Part shown: positions 1 through 6,125 of the stretch, in pieces
Numbering within the stretch: the stretch's first letter is position 1
Layout of the letters: each line of letters opens with the position of its first letter
Source: Gammaproteobacteria bacterium
GTDB lineage: Bacteria > Pseudomonadota > Gammaproteobacteria > SZUA-229
Assembly: GCA_023136715.1 (NCBI GenBank)
Contig: JAGLQT010000149.1
Coordinates: 1-9,571, forward strand
DNA: 9,571 nt
Reading direction: 5' to 3'
The notes under the pieces: generated by a model
The model's input: the letters and a program-made list of their open reading frames with translations, nothing else
What the model was told of the DNA's origin: nothing
The model's database searches: none
Made by a program: the position numbers and the translations under genes

Positions 1-119
1 AAATGGTCGGGTATTTTTTTGTCCACGATTTATTGAAGGATCATTCTGGGTTCGAATAAGTTGTTTTAGAGATTAAATGCGTATTATATTTACGCTTATA
101 AGTTTTACAACGTGTATTT
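1..119. other. region upstream of lgt, no gene seen
   Basis: No coding region is supported here. A run of seven T (14-20) follows a G-rich stretch and could be the tail of a terminator belonging to a gene left of the window, but its 5' arm is outside the sequence. An inverted repeat GCGTA-N7-TACGC (79-83 and 91-95) lies just upstream of the possible lgt -10 box. Confidence 0.4.
73..102 (+). promoter_or_regulatory. weak candidate promoter of lgt-thyA
   Basis: A -10-like TATAAG (97-102) has only a poor -35 match, TTAAAT (73-78), at 18 bp spacing. It overlaps the short inverted repeat at 79-95, which could be an operator or chance. It would start transcription about 30 bases before the lgt ATG. 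Support is weak. Confidence 0.25.
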
Positions 120-137
120 TTGTTAACATCTTCCTCC

Positions 138-926
138 ATGATTAATTATCCATCTATCGATCCTGTTGCTCTTAGTCTGGGGTCATTAAAAATACACTGG
201 TACGGTTTAATGTACCTTGTCGGTTTTGTTTCTGCCTGGAGACTGGGTGTTTATAGAGCTAAACAGTCTAAGAACTGGGATCAGAAGCAAGTCGAAGATC
301 TAATATTTTACGGTGCACTAGGCGTGGTGCTTGGCGGGCGTATCGGGTATACCCTGTTCTATAACTTCTCGACCTTTATTGATGACCCAGTCACTATTTT
401 CTATATATGGAAAGGCGGAATGTCATTTCACGGTGGATTGCTTGGTGTATTGGCCGCATTTTATTTATTCGCCCGAAAGAATAAAATGAGTTTTTTTCAG
501 GTGTCAGATTTTATGGCTCCGATGATTCCAATAGGGCTTGGTGCAGGCCGTATCGGAAATTTCATTAATAGAGAACTTATTGGCCGACCTATGGAAGCAT
601 CGTTGCCGTGGGCGATGGATTATGGAGATCATGTAGCGCGTCATCCTTCGTCGTTATATCAAGCGCTGACTGAAGGCTTATTATTATTTCTTATTATCTG
701 GATTTATTCATCAAAACAGCGTCCGTTAATGGCAATATCTGCTGTTTTTGTAATGGTATATGGATGTTTTCGTTTTATTACAGAAGTTTTCAGAACGCCA
801 GATTCGCATATTGGTTTCCTGGCTTTTGAGTGGCTAACCATGGGGCAGTTACTATCGTTACCAATGATACTAATTGGGTTAACTGTGTACATCATGGCGA
901 TTAAAAACAAAGAGGAACAGCACTAG
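138..926 (+). CDS. lgt: prolipoprotein diacylglyceryl transferase Lgt
   Basis: Inner-membrane enzyme that moves a diacylglyceryl group from phosphatidylglycerol to the lipobox cysteine of prolipoproteins, the first step of lipoprotein maturation. The 262-residue product is hydrophobic, with several membrane segments. It carries the family hallmarks: HWYGLMYLVGF near residues 20-30, GGMSFHGGL with H98 (E. coli H103), and the Lgt signature GAGRIGNFINRELIGR at 135-150 with R138, N141 and E146. A late conserved FRFITEVFR (211-219) contains R212, equivalent to E. coli R239. It is shorter than E. coli Lgt because the loop after the signature is reduced. I chose ATG 138 over an in-frame TTG at 120 because the product then begins like other Lgt proteins. 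Neither start has a Shine-Dalgarno sequence; the bases before the ATG are CU-rich. The gene ends two bases before thyA, so the pair is probably cotranscribed. Confidence 0.97.
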   Translation: MINYPSIDPVALSLGSLKIHWYGLMYLVGFVSAWRLGVYRAKQSKNWDQKQVEDLIFYGALGVVLGGRIGYTLFYNFSTFIDDPVTIFYIWKGGMSFHGGLLGVLAAFYLFARKNKMSFFQVSDFMAPMIPIGLGAGRIGNFINRELIGRPMEASLPWAMDYGDHVARHPSSLYQALTEGLLLFLIIWIYSSKQRPLMAISAVFVMVYGCFRFITEVFRTPDSHIGFLAFEWLTMGQLLSLPMILIGLTVYIMAIKNKEEQH

Positions 927-928
927 CA

Positions 929-1762
929 ATGAAACAATATCTGGATTTAATGCGCCATGTAAAAGAAAATGGCAACCAGAAAGGTGACCGAACCGGTACA
1001 GGTACCGTTTCCGTGTTTGGCTACCAGATGCGTTTTGACCTGAGTGAAGGCTTCCCGCTAGTCACTACCAAAAAATGCCATCTTAAATCTATCATTCACG
1101 AACTACTGTGGTTTCTTCAGGGTGATACAAATACAAAATATCTGACCGATAACGGCGTAAAGATCTGGAACGAATGGGCTGAAGAAGATGGCAGCCTCGG
1201 CCCCGTGTACGGTTATCAGTGGCGCAACTGGCCAGCACCTAATGGTAAACATATCGATCAGATTTCAGAAATAATCCAATTACTGAAAACCAATCCTAAC
1301 AGTCGACGCATTATTGTCTCAGCCTGGAACGTTTCAGATCTGCCCGACGAAAGCATCCGTCCACAGGATAATGTGAAACAGGGAAGAATGGCTTTGGCTC
1401 CTTGTCACGCATTCTTCCAGTTTTATGTTGCTGATGGAAAATTGTCCTGTCAGCTCTATCAACGCAGTGCAGATATCTTCCTTGGCGTACCTTTCAATAT
1501 CGCATCCTATGCCTTGTTAACTATGATGGTCGCACAAGTCTGTGATCTGGAGCTAGGTGATTTTGTACACACACTGGGTGATGCGCATTTGTACAACAAT
1601 CATTTAGAACAGGCGGAAGAACAACTTGCAAGAAAGCCACATCCGTTACCGGCCATGAAAATAAACTTAGACGTGAAATCGATTTTTGACTTTAAATTTG
1701 AGGATTTTGAGCTGATTGATTATAAATCGCACCCGCACATCAAGGCATCTATTTCAATTTGA
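929..1762 (+). CDS. thyA: thymidylate synthase ThyA
   Basis: Cytoplasmic enzyme that methylates dUMP to dTMP using methylene-tetrahydrofolate and releases dihydrofolate, the substrate of FolA encoded about 5 kb downstream. The 277-residue product has the full ThyA architecture: phosphate-binding R21 in GDRTGTGT, the R126-R127 pair, the catalytic cysteine C159 in LAPCHAFFQF, QRSADIFLGVPFN (178-190) and the H220/Y222 dUMP-binding pair. It is 13 residues longer than E. coli ThyA owing to an insertion of roughly 14 residues at 139-152, before the catalytic segment, a length variant known in other proteobacteria. The ribosome binding site AGAGGA (911-916) lies inside the end of lgt, which fits translational coupling. 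The TGA stop is followed at once by an in-frame TAG. Confidence 0.98.
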   Translation: MKQYLDLMRHVKENGNQKGDRTGTGTVSVFGYQMRFDLSEGFPLVTTKKCHLKSIIHELLWFLQGDTNTKYLTDNGVKIWNEWAEEDGSLGPVYGYQWRNWPAPNGKHIDQISEIIQLLKTNPNSRRIIVSAWNVSDLPDESIRPQDNVKQGRMALAPCHAFFQFYVADGKLSCQLYQRSADIFLGVPFNIASYALLTMMVAQVCDLELGDFVHTLGDAHLYNNHLEQAEEQLARKPHPLPAMKINLDVKSIFDFKFEDFELIDYKSHPHIKASISI

Positions 1763-1776
1763 TAGGCAAGATAATG
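1760..1776 (+). repeat. left copy of near-identical sequence bracketing the island
   Basis: TGATAGGCAAGATAATG begins at the thyA stop codon. It matches 7034-7051, within codons 14-20 of folA, except for one missing G. The two copies lie 5.27 kb apart on the same strand and enclose the island. This may be an integration or recombination footprint, or a coincidence; no recombinase gene is present. Confidence 0.4.
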
Positions 1777-1848
1777 TGTAGGAGTAATTAGAAAAATTGA
1801 TGCGTGCTTTTATCGTTAATAAGGATTTTATATAAATTTGGAATAAAC

Positions 1849-1877
1849 TTGCGTTAGTGACTATTAAATGTTATAAG
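1849..1877 (+). promoter_or_regulatory. probable sigma70-type promoter of the island operon
   Basis: A -35-like TTGCGT (1849-1854) and a -10 TATAAG (1872-1877, one mismatch to consensus) are separated by exactly 17 bp. Transcription would start near 1884, just ahead of the strong ribosome binding site at 1893-1898. The short ORF, the terminator-like hairpin and the first DUF2589 gene follow. This is the best promoter-like match I see between thyA and the island. Confidence 0.5.
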
Positions 1878-1906
1878 TTTAAATATCTGCTTAGGAGGTA
1901 CTTAAT

Positions 1907-1975
1907 ATGGATGTTTTAATTACTGGGAGAGCCGTTTTCGATTTTTTGTTCGAAGCGGTTTTTTTGTTTGTGTAA
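1907..1975 (+). CDS. 22-codon leader ORF
   Basis: ATG 1907 follows a near-perfect Shine-Dalgarno AGGAGG (1893-1898) at 8 nt spacing and opens a 22-codon frame ending in TAA 1973-1975. The predicted peptide (starts MDVLITGRAV, ends VFLFV) is hydrophobic and contains five Phe. Those Phe codons fall mainly in the T-rich loop and T-tract of the hairpin at 1931-1965, so the composition may be a by-product of the terminator and not a Phe-sensing signal. The frame lies wholly upstream of the first DUF2589 gene and overlaps a terminator-like structure, so it could be a translated leader controlling read-through into the operon. The peptide matches nothing I recognise. The ribosome binding site is strong; expression is inferred. 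Confidence 0.4.
   Translation: MDVLITGRAVFDFLFEAVFLFV
1931..1965 (+). terminator. intrinsic terminator or attenuator before the island genes
   Basis: The left arm GCCGTTTTCGA (1931-1941) pairs with the right arm TCGAAGCGG (1950-1958) across an 8-nt T-rich loop, with one G-U pair and one bulged T. Seven T follow directly (1959-1965). This is a standard Rho-independent terminator shape. It lies downstream of the candidate promoter and inside the 22-codon ORF, so it may act as an attenuator for the operon. It could also end thyA transcripts. Confidence 0.6.
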
Positions 1976-2019
1976 TAAAAAGTTTGTTTTGGATGAATAA
2001 CAATAGTTAGGAGGGAATC

Positions 2020-2655
2020 ATGGGATACGCAGTCAGTCAGATAACAGCTCTTCCATTTGGAAATATTATTGGAGGGCCTATGAAGGCGGCTATTGAGGCG
2101 CAAGCTTTAGCTGCAAAATCAACGGTGGATTTTATTCAGAAGGTGGGTTTTAAGCCAAAGGATGATGCTGATCCTTTTTTTCCTGATGATGGTGGAAATG
2201 CCGATGTAGGCGATGTACGTTATGTCACCTTTAAGTATATGGTGGAGAACGAAGATGGGACAGGCTCTGAAGCAAGTCTTGAAGTACCTATATTAACGAT
2301 AGTTCCAATTCCATTTATTCGAATTGATGAAATGTCGATTGATTTTTTGGCTAAAATTTCTGAGATGAGAGCAGAAACACGCAAAGCAGGTTCGGAGTCA
2401 AATGCAAGCTTCAATGTTAGTGCTAAATATGGTGGGCAATGGTGGTCTCCAGTTAGTGTGGGTATAAAAGCGTCATACTCCAGTCGGCACACATCAAGTA
2501 CTGAGGCTAATTCACGTTATCAAACCGAAATGACAATGAATGTACATGTAAGAGCCGTGCAGGATGAATTACCAGCTGGAATGTCACGTATTCTTAATAT
2601 ACTAGAAGATTTAGTTAAAGAAAATCGTCCAGCTTTACCCGCACCCACTGGTTAG
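2020..2655 (+). CDS. DUF2589 family protein (first copy)
   Basis: A soluble 211-residue protein of the DUF2589 family, whose function is unknown to me. It has the characteristic amphipathic N-terminus LPFGNIIGGPMKAAIEAQAL (residues 11-30), followed by TVDFIQKVGF. The core strand segment is VPILTIVPIPFIRIDEMSID (88-107), then a WWSPV segment and the closing motif ELPAGMSRIL. There is no signal peptide or membrane helix; the hydrophobic core reads as beta strands. An excellent ribosome binding site, AGGAGG (2009-2014), precedes ATG 2020 by 5 nt. It is the first long gene of the island operon and is followed 43 bp later by the helix-hairpin-helix gene. A paralogue lies at 4186-4803, and both proteins end in the residues PTG. 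Paralogy inside one operon suggests subunits of a common assembly, but that is inference. Confidence 0.85.
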   Translation: MGYAVSQITALPFGNIIGGPMKAAIEAQALAAKSTVDFIQKVGFKPKDDADPFFPDDGGNADVGDVRYVTFKYMVENEDGTGSEASLEVPILTIVPIPFIRIDEMSIDFLAKISEMRAETRKAGSESNASFNVSAKYGGQWWSPVSVGIKASYSSRHTSSTEANSRYQTEMTMNVHVRAVQDELPAGMSRILNILEDLVKENRPALPAPTG

Positions 2656-2698
2656 TATGATGGGGAGCTATAGGGCAGGTTGACTCGGATGATAGTAG

Positions 2699-3358
2699 AT
2701 GTCTGATTCTGTGTTTCTTCATCGTTACCAGTTTAGCAACAATGAACTAGATGAACTTATTCTTTCGTGGTTTAACTTGATGTCATTGGCTGATATTGAT
2801 CGTTTTTTTTGGGACTATCCTGGAGAAACCGACTACAGCATGTCTGGATATGGGCTTGGGCGAGCTATTGCACAGCGTATTGTGACAATGAGAAAAAATA
2901 TAGGCGCTTTTACATCAATGCAGCAGATATTGGCAATTAATGGAATAGGTAAAGATAAAATTAGTGATATGAGAACTCAGGCAAAAGAGGCAATTGCGTT
3001 GGCAGAGTATAAAAATATTCAACGTGACCCAGAAATGCTTTGGCGAGCGTTGCTTTTAAAAGGATCAGGGATGACCCTAAACTATTTTATTCAGCATCTT
3101 ATTAAACCACAACTAGAACTAAGTATCAGAGATGTTAGTGGGTATGGAAAAATTAAAACAACTATCTCTATACCTTTTATTGGTCTCGCCAGAATAGTGG
3201 AGGGTGCTCAGGACTCGGTAACATCTTTTATAAGAATTAGAGTCGAACCATGGGCATTTGCGGTGCATAGTAATAAATATCTCTGGAAACTGAGCGCAGA
3301 AGGATATGATCATAAGGATATGAAATTTACCGTTTCGAGGGATCCATGGCACAGCTAA
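2699..3358 (+). CDS. helix-hairpin-helix protein with unknown C-terminal domain
   Basis: A 219-residue soluble protein. Residues about 47-96 form a ComEA-like helix-hairpin-helix pair: the pattern GYGLGRAIAQRIV, then NIGAFTSMQQIL, then INGIGKDKISDM matches the two GxG hairpins with the R...G.F spacer. Such modules usually bind DNA without sequence specificity, though some serve protein contacts. The C-terminal half (about 120-219) is strand-rich, with PQLELSIRDV and TTISIPFIGLARI; I do not recognise it, but it resembles the strand pattern of the flanking DUF2589 proteins. There is no signal peptide, unlike true ComEA, which argues against a competence role. The ribosome binding site is weak (GGA near 2687). 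The end overlaps the next gene by 13 bp, indicating translational coupling and probably joint function. Confidence 0.75.
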   Translation: MSDSVFLHRYQFSNNELDELILSWFNLMSLADIDRFFWDYPGETDYSMSGYGLGRAIAQRIVTMRKNIGAFTSMQQILAINGIGKDKISDMRTQAKEAIALAEYKNIQRDPEMLWRALLLKGSGMTLNYFIQHLIKPQLELSIRDVSGYGKIKTTISIPFIGLARIVEGAQDSVTSFIRIRVEPWAFAVHSNKYLWKLSAEGYDHKDMKFTVSRDPWHS

Positions 3359-4158
3359 ATAATGTAATCGGCGCAATCTTGAGAGATATTGCACAGTCAC
3401 GTGTAACCTCAGACATGTTCTCTAGAAAAATAAGTCAGTATTATGAGCAAGACTCATTATTGAGACTTTTTCCAGTTCCACGCTCAGAGATAAGAGAGAT
3501 TGAACTTGATTTAAAATTTTCTATTGCTGATGTAAGTGTTGATCATGATAGAAATGAAGAAAGGGATGCAAGAATTGGTCGTATCTTCGAACGTTACAGT
3601 GAGGCCATAACGGAAGATATTTTTGAAAACCTGAAAGGCTCTGAAACAATACGGAAGATTAAAGAATGGGTAACCCTTGTAGGAGAAATAGATACTGTAC
3701 AGTTACGATTGGATATAAAAAATAGAATACTCATTTTTTTTGAAGAAAAATCAATATCATTTATGTCTATTTCGATAGAGAAAGACCAAATTAATATTGA
3801 ATTAGAACCTCAAAAAATAAAAGCTGGAATTAATGAGATACTAGAAGTGCTTATTTATTCTCGACCCGATGTGAAAACTATTGCGGAAAAGTATAGTAGT
3901 AACAGGTTGTTGAGAAGCGTAAAAACGTCCATATCAAATGGATATCGCGATCAAATTGATGCTATGGATGAGGAATTGGAATTTTTAGAAGCTTCGGAAG
4001 AGTTTAAAGTGGAAATTGATATGACAGCGGAGAAGATTCAAGATCTACCAGAAATAGCTATCTCATCCATAAAAATAAAAACCGATATCAGAAACTACAA
4101 CTGGTCACAGGTAGAAGAGCAGGACGGCAAGATAATTAGGCGTTTAGTGCCTGAATAG
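3346..4158 (+). CDS. unrecognised protein linked to the DUF2589 genes
   Basis: A 270-residue acidic, soluble protein that I cannot assign to a named family. The N-terminus (1-40) looks helical and amphipathic. It is followed by FPVPRSEIREIELDLKFSIA (42-61), which resembles the IPIP...I.E..I.F strand motif in the DUF2589 proteins on both sides. The middle is charged and helix-rich; the C-terminus has alternating strands (IAISSIKIKTDI). It might be a diverged member of the same structural class, which is inference from pattern only. ATG 3346 overlaps the end of the helix-hairpin-helix gene and has a good ribosome binding site, GAGGGA, about 5 nt upstream. There is no export signal. The next gene starts 27 bp later. 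The function is unknown. Confidence 0.7.
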   Translation: MAQLNNVIGAILRDIAQSRVTSDMFSRKISQYYEQDSLLRLFPVPRSEIREIELDLKFSIADVSVDHDRNEERDARIGRIFERYSEAITEDIFENLKGSETIRKIKEWVTLVGEIDTVQLRLDIKNRILIFFEEKSISFMSISIEKDQINIELEPQKIKAGINEILEVLIYSRPDVKTIAEKYSSNRLLRSVKTSISNGYRDQIDAMDEELEFLEASEEFKVEIDMTAEKIQDLPEIAISSIKIKTDIRNYNWSQVEEQDGKIIRRLVPE

Positions 4159-4185
4159 CGAATAACAACAGGAAGAGGTAATAAA

Positions 4186-4803
4186 TTGGCACGGCAAATA
4201 AGTGAATTTCAGTCTATTCCCTTTCATCAGATAATAGGTTCACCCTTGCTGGCTATGGTGCAGGGGCAGGCACAGGCCGCTCAGGCTACGGCTGAATTTA
4301 TCGAGAGAATTGGTTTTAAGCAGGTCAAAGCAAAAGATGGTGCCGAAGGAGATAATCTTGGTGAGCTGCGAATGGTTACTTTTTCCTATCAAAAACCTGA
4401 TGATGCAGGTAACCCCCAGACGTATGAGATTGAAATTCCCTTGCTATCACTTATACCTATTCCGGGTATTCAGATAAAAGAAGGTGAGTTGGAATTTAAT
4501 ATCAAGGTAAACGATATTCAGTCATCGAATATAAGCACTGCATTAAACAGCCCCAATGCAGAAGAAGGTGACTGGCTTTCTCCGAGTCGTGTTGAGTTTC
4601 GAGCGGCAATGGGACAAATGAAAACATCGACTTCTGGCAAGCAAAGCTCTGAACTTCAGATGAAGGTAAAAATGAAAGTGGAGCAGGCTGAAATTCCGGC
4701 TGGATTATCGCAACTATTCAGATTGATGGATCAAAGTATAAATAGCTCTGTGCAGAATTCTGCTGTAAAAGAAACCCCCAATAACGCAGAGCCTACAGGT
4801 TAA
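4186..4803 (+). CDS. DUF2589 family protein (second copy, TTG start)
   Basis: A 205-residue DUF2589 protein, paralogous to the one at 2020-2655. Shared positions include IPFHQIIGSPL near the N-terminus, QAQAAQATAEFIERIGF (about 28-44), LGELRMVTFSY, the core IPLLSLIPIPGIQIKEGELE and the closing AEIPAGLSQLF. Both proteins end in PTG. It has no signal peptide or membrane helix. The start is TTG at 4186, 7 nt after GGAAGAGG (4171-4178). No nearby ATG would keep the conserved N-terminus, so the rare start looks real and may lower its yield relative to the first copy. The two copies are clearly diverged, so this is not a recent tandem duplication. It sits between the unrecognised gene and the zinc-ribbon gene with gaps of 27 bp on each side. 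Confidence 0.85.
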   Translation: MARQISEFQSIPFHQIIGSPLLAMVQGQAQAAQATAEFIERIGFKQVKAKDGAEGDNLGELRMVTFSYQKPDDAGNPQTYEIEIPLLSLIPIPGIQIKEGELEFNIKVNDIQSSNISTALNSPNAEEGDWLSPSRVEFRAAMGQMKTSTSGKQSSELQMKVKMKVEQAEIPAGLSQLFRLMDQSINSSVQNSAVKETPNNAEPTG

Positions 4804-4830
4804 GAAAATAATCTGCTTAAGGCATATATT

Positions 4831-5175
4831 ATGGCTAAAAAGGAAAATACCATTGAAAAAAAAACCAGTCGGTGGCGTAAGGTTAAGAAAAAAATTATTG
4901 ACTGGCTGAGTGATGATGAGCAACAGGAATTAGTGCCCGAGGGTGAAACTCCAGGAGCACCTGTTGTTAGTCATGATCCTGGTCTAAATTGTCCACAATG
5001 TTCTTATAAGATAAAGATAAACATGGAAGTGCTCATGTCTGGCTCACCGATAGTTTGCCCTGCTTGCGGATTGGAGTTGGGCGTGGATCAGGAGAAATCA
5101 AAAGGCTGCATTAATGAGCTTAGGAAAGTAAGTGATGCGATTCAAAAGGCGGAAGAGGCTAAAAACGTTATTTGA
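4831..5175 (+). CDS. small CPxC/CPxC zinc-ribbon protein
   Basis: A 114-residue soluble protein. The first 30 residues are strongly basic (KKK, RWRKVKKK); an acidic, proline-containing linker follows. Then comes a two-knuckle zinc ribbon with C54-P-Q-C57 and C76-P-A-C79, eighteen residues apart. The segment between the knuckles, IKINMEVLMSGSPIV, fits a short beta ribbon. The tail, EKSKGCINELRKVSDAIQKA, looks helical and could be a coiled coil. Four cysteines in this spacing strongly suggest one structural zinc ion. A catalytic role is unlikely; nucleic-acid or protein binding is possible. AAGG at 4819-4822 precedes the ATG by 8 nt. The gene is 27 bp downstream of the second DUF2589 gene and 23 bp upstream of the hydrolase gene, within the same operon. 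Confidence 0.75.
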   Translation: MAKKENTIEKKTSRWRKVKKKIIDWLSDDEQQELVPEGETPGAPVVSHDPGLNCPQCSYKIKINMEVLMSGSPIVCPACGLELGVDQEKSKGCINELRKVSDAIQKAEEAKNVI

Positions 5176-5198
5176 CGAAATAGTGTAGGGAGAAAATC

Positions 5199-5963
5199 AT
5201 GGCTCTAACCGAAAAATGGAAAACAGGAATGAAAAGAGCGATTAAAGATACTAGCGTTGAGTGGGATAAGTACGATGGCGTTATAAAGAAAGAAGTAAGC
5301 TCCTATGCTAAAAGATTTCCTGCGACTAAACAGTGGAACTATAAATATATAAAAGCAATGGTTTGGATTGAAAGTGGAGGCCCGTATTTTGAGAAAGGAG
5401 TACATTGGCGAACAAAACCAATGCAAATTGGTAGATATAGAGCTGATCCTGCATATGGTGTATTGGTTAAGGGTGGGCAAAATTCAGATCTAATAATGAG
5501 TACGCAATTAAAAAATGAAATAAAGAAGGGTGGAGCATTAAAGGATCCAAAAGTCAATATTAAAGCGGGTATAGCTTACCTTTATACAATGATGATTAAA
5601 GAGATTGAAGATGTATTTGACTCTGTTGAATATGAATACAAGGCAGTTTCTGGAGATAATTTAAGTAAAATAGCAAAAAAGTGTGGAACGACTATACAAG
5701 AATTAAAAAATAGAAGTAAAAAGAAAAATGATAAAATTGCGATTGGTGAGAGTTTAAAGTATAGAAAGCTAGTTAAGCGTAGGCCAAAAAGTTTTAAGTT
5801 TTTTACGGCTGTAAATATAGCAAATAATTATAATTATGATTATGGTTCTAGAAGAAATAAAAAAACAGTTAGCTTAAAAAATGGTAAGAAGCCAGGTGAC
5901 CCGTATTATCATGAGAAAATAACATATCTTATTAAAGATATTTTTCCTAAAAGAAAATCATAA
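5199..5963 (+). CDS. lysozyme-like (SLT) peptidoglycan hydrolase with LysM domain
   Basis: A 254-residue, lysine-rich, strongly basic protein. Residues about 45-135 form a lytic-transglycosylase/lysozyme-like fold: YIKAMVWIESGGP with E58 as the likely catalytic acid, then KPMQIGRY (73-80), then a conserved NIKAGIAYLYTMM helix (120-132). Residues about 145-190 are a LysM repeat (YEYKAVSGDNLSKIAKKCGT...IGESLKY), which binds N-acetylglucosamine in murein or chitin. The expected action is cleavage of the MurNAc-GlcNAc bond. There is no signal peptide or membrane anchor, so it needs another route to the periplasm or outside, or is released by lysis. AGGGAG (5187-5192) precedes ATG 5199 by 6 nt. 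The gene is markedly more AT-rich than lgt or thyA (5701-5760 has only 13 G or C in 60), suggesting separate ancestry. It is the last gene of the packed operon. Confidence 0.82.
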   Translation: MALTEKWKTGMKRAIKDTSVEWDKYDGVIKKEVSSYAKRFPATKQWNYKYIKAMVWIESGGPYFEKGVHWRTKPMQIGRYRADPAYGVLVKGGQNSDLIMSTQLKNEIKKGGALKDPKVNIKAGIAYLYTMMIKEIEDVFDSVEYEYKAVSGDNLSKIAKKCGTTIQELKNRSKKKNDKIAIGESLKYRKLVKRRPKSFKFFTAVNIANNYNYDYGSRRNKKTVSLKNGKKPGDPYYHEKITYLIKDIFPKRKS

Positions 5964-6125
5964 AGCTAACTATATTTATTTAACTAAAGATAATTGGCAG
6001 GGTTGAAGCAGGAAAAGTCTAATTTTATTTATCGAGATAATAATGAAATATATCAGAAAGTCTTAAATATAAAAGTAAAATTTTATAATAAAAAGGGTTT
6101 TTATATGAGTTAAAAAGGAGATATT
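5964..6125. other. 162-bp AT-rich gap between the two hydrolase genes
   Basis: No convincing gene is present; the only frames are a 7-codon ATG frame near 6043 and an ATG-AGT-TAA near 6105. There is a 10-bp palindrome TAAAATTTTA (6076-6085) and a perfect -10 hexamer. It is the widest gap between island genes, so the amidase may be transcribed separately. Confidence 0.5.
6084..6089 (+). promoter_or_regulatory. candidate -10 box for the amidase gene
   Basis: A perfect TATAAT lies 36 bases before the amidase ATG. No convincing -35 is seen at 16-18 bp upstream, and the sequence is so AT-rich that chance matches are likely. It is kept because the gap suggests an independent transcription unit. 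Confidence 0.3.

Noticed and set aside
120..137. TTG 120 as the lgt start
   Set aside because: It adds six residues not typical of Lgt, has no ribosome binding site, and ATG 138 gives the expected N-terminus.
1907..1975. Phe-rich leader peptide acting as a pheA/pheS-type attenuator
   Set aside because: The five Phe codons come from the T-rich loop and T-tract of the hairpin, are not consecutive, and no phenylalanine gene follows.
2220..2492. Minus-strand ORF opposite the first DUF2589 gene
   Set aside because: Fully antisense to a well-supported family member, with no recognisable domain or ribosome binding site.
6043..6066. Seven-codon ATG frame in the gap between the hydrolase genes
   Set aside because: Too short, with no clear ribosome binding site and in very AT-rich sequence where such frames arise by chance.
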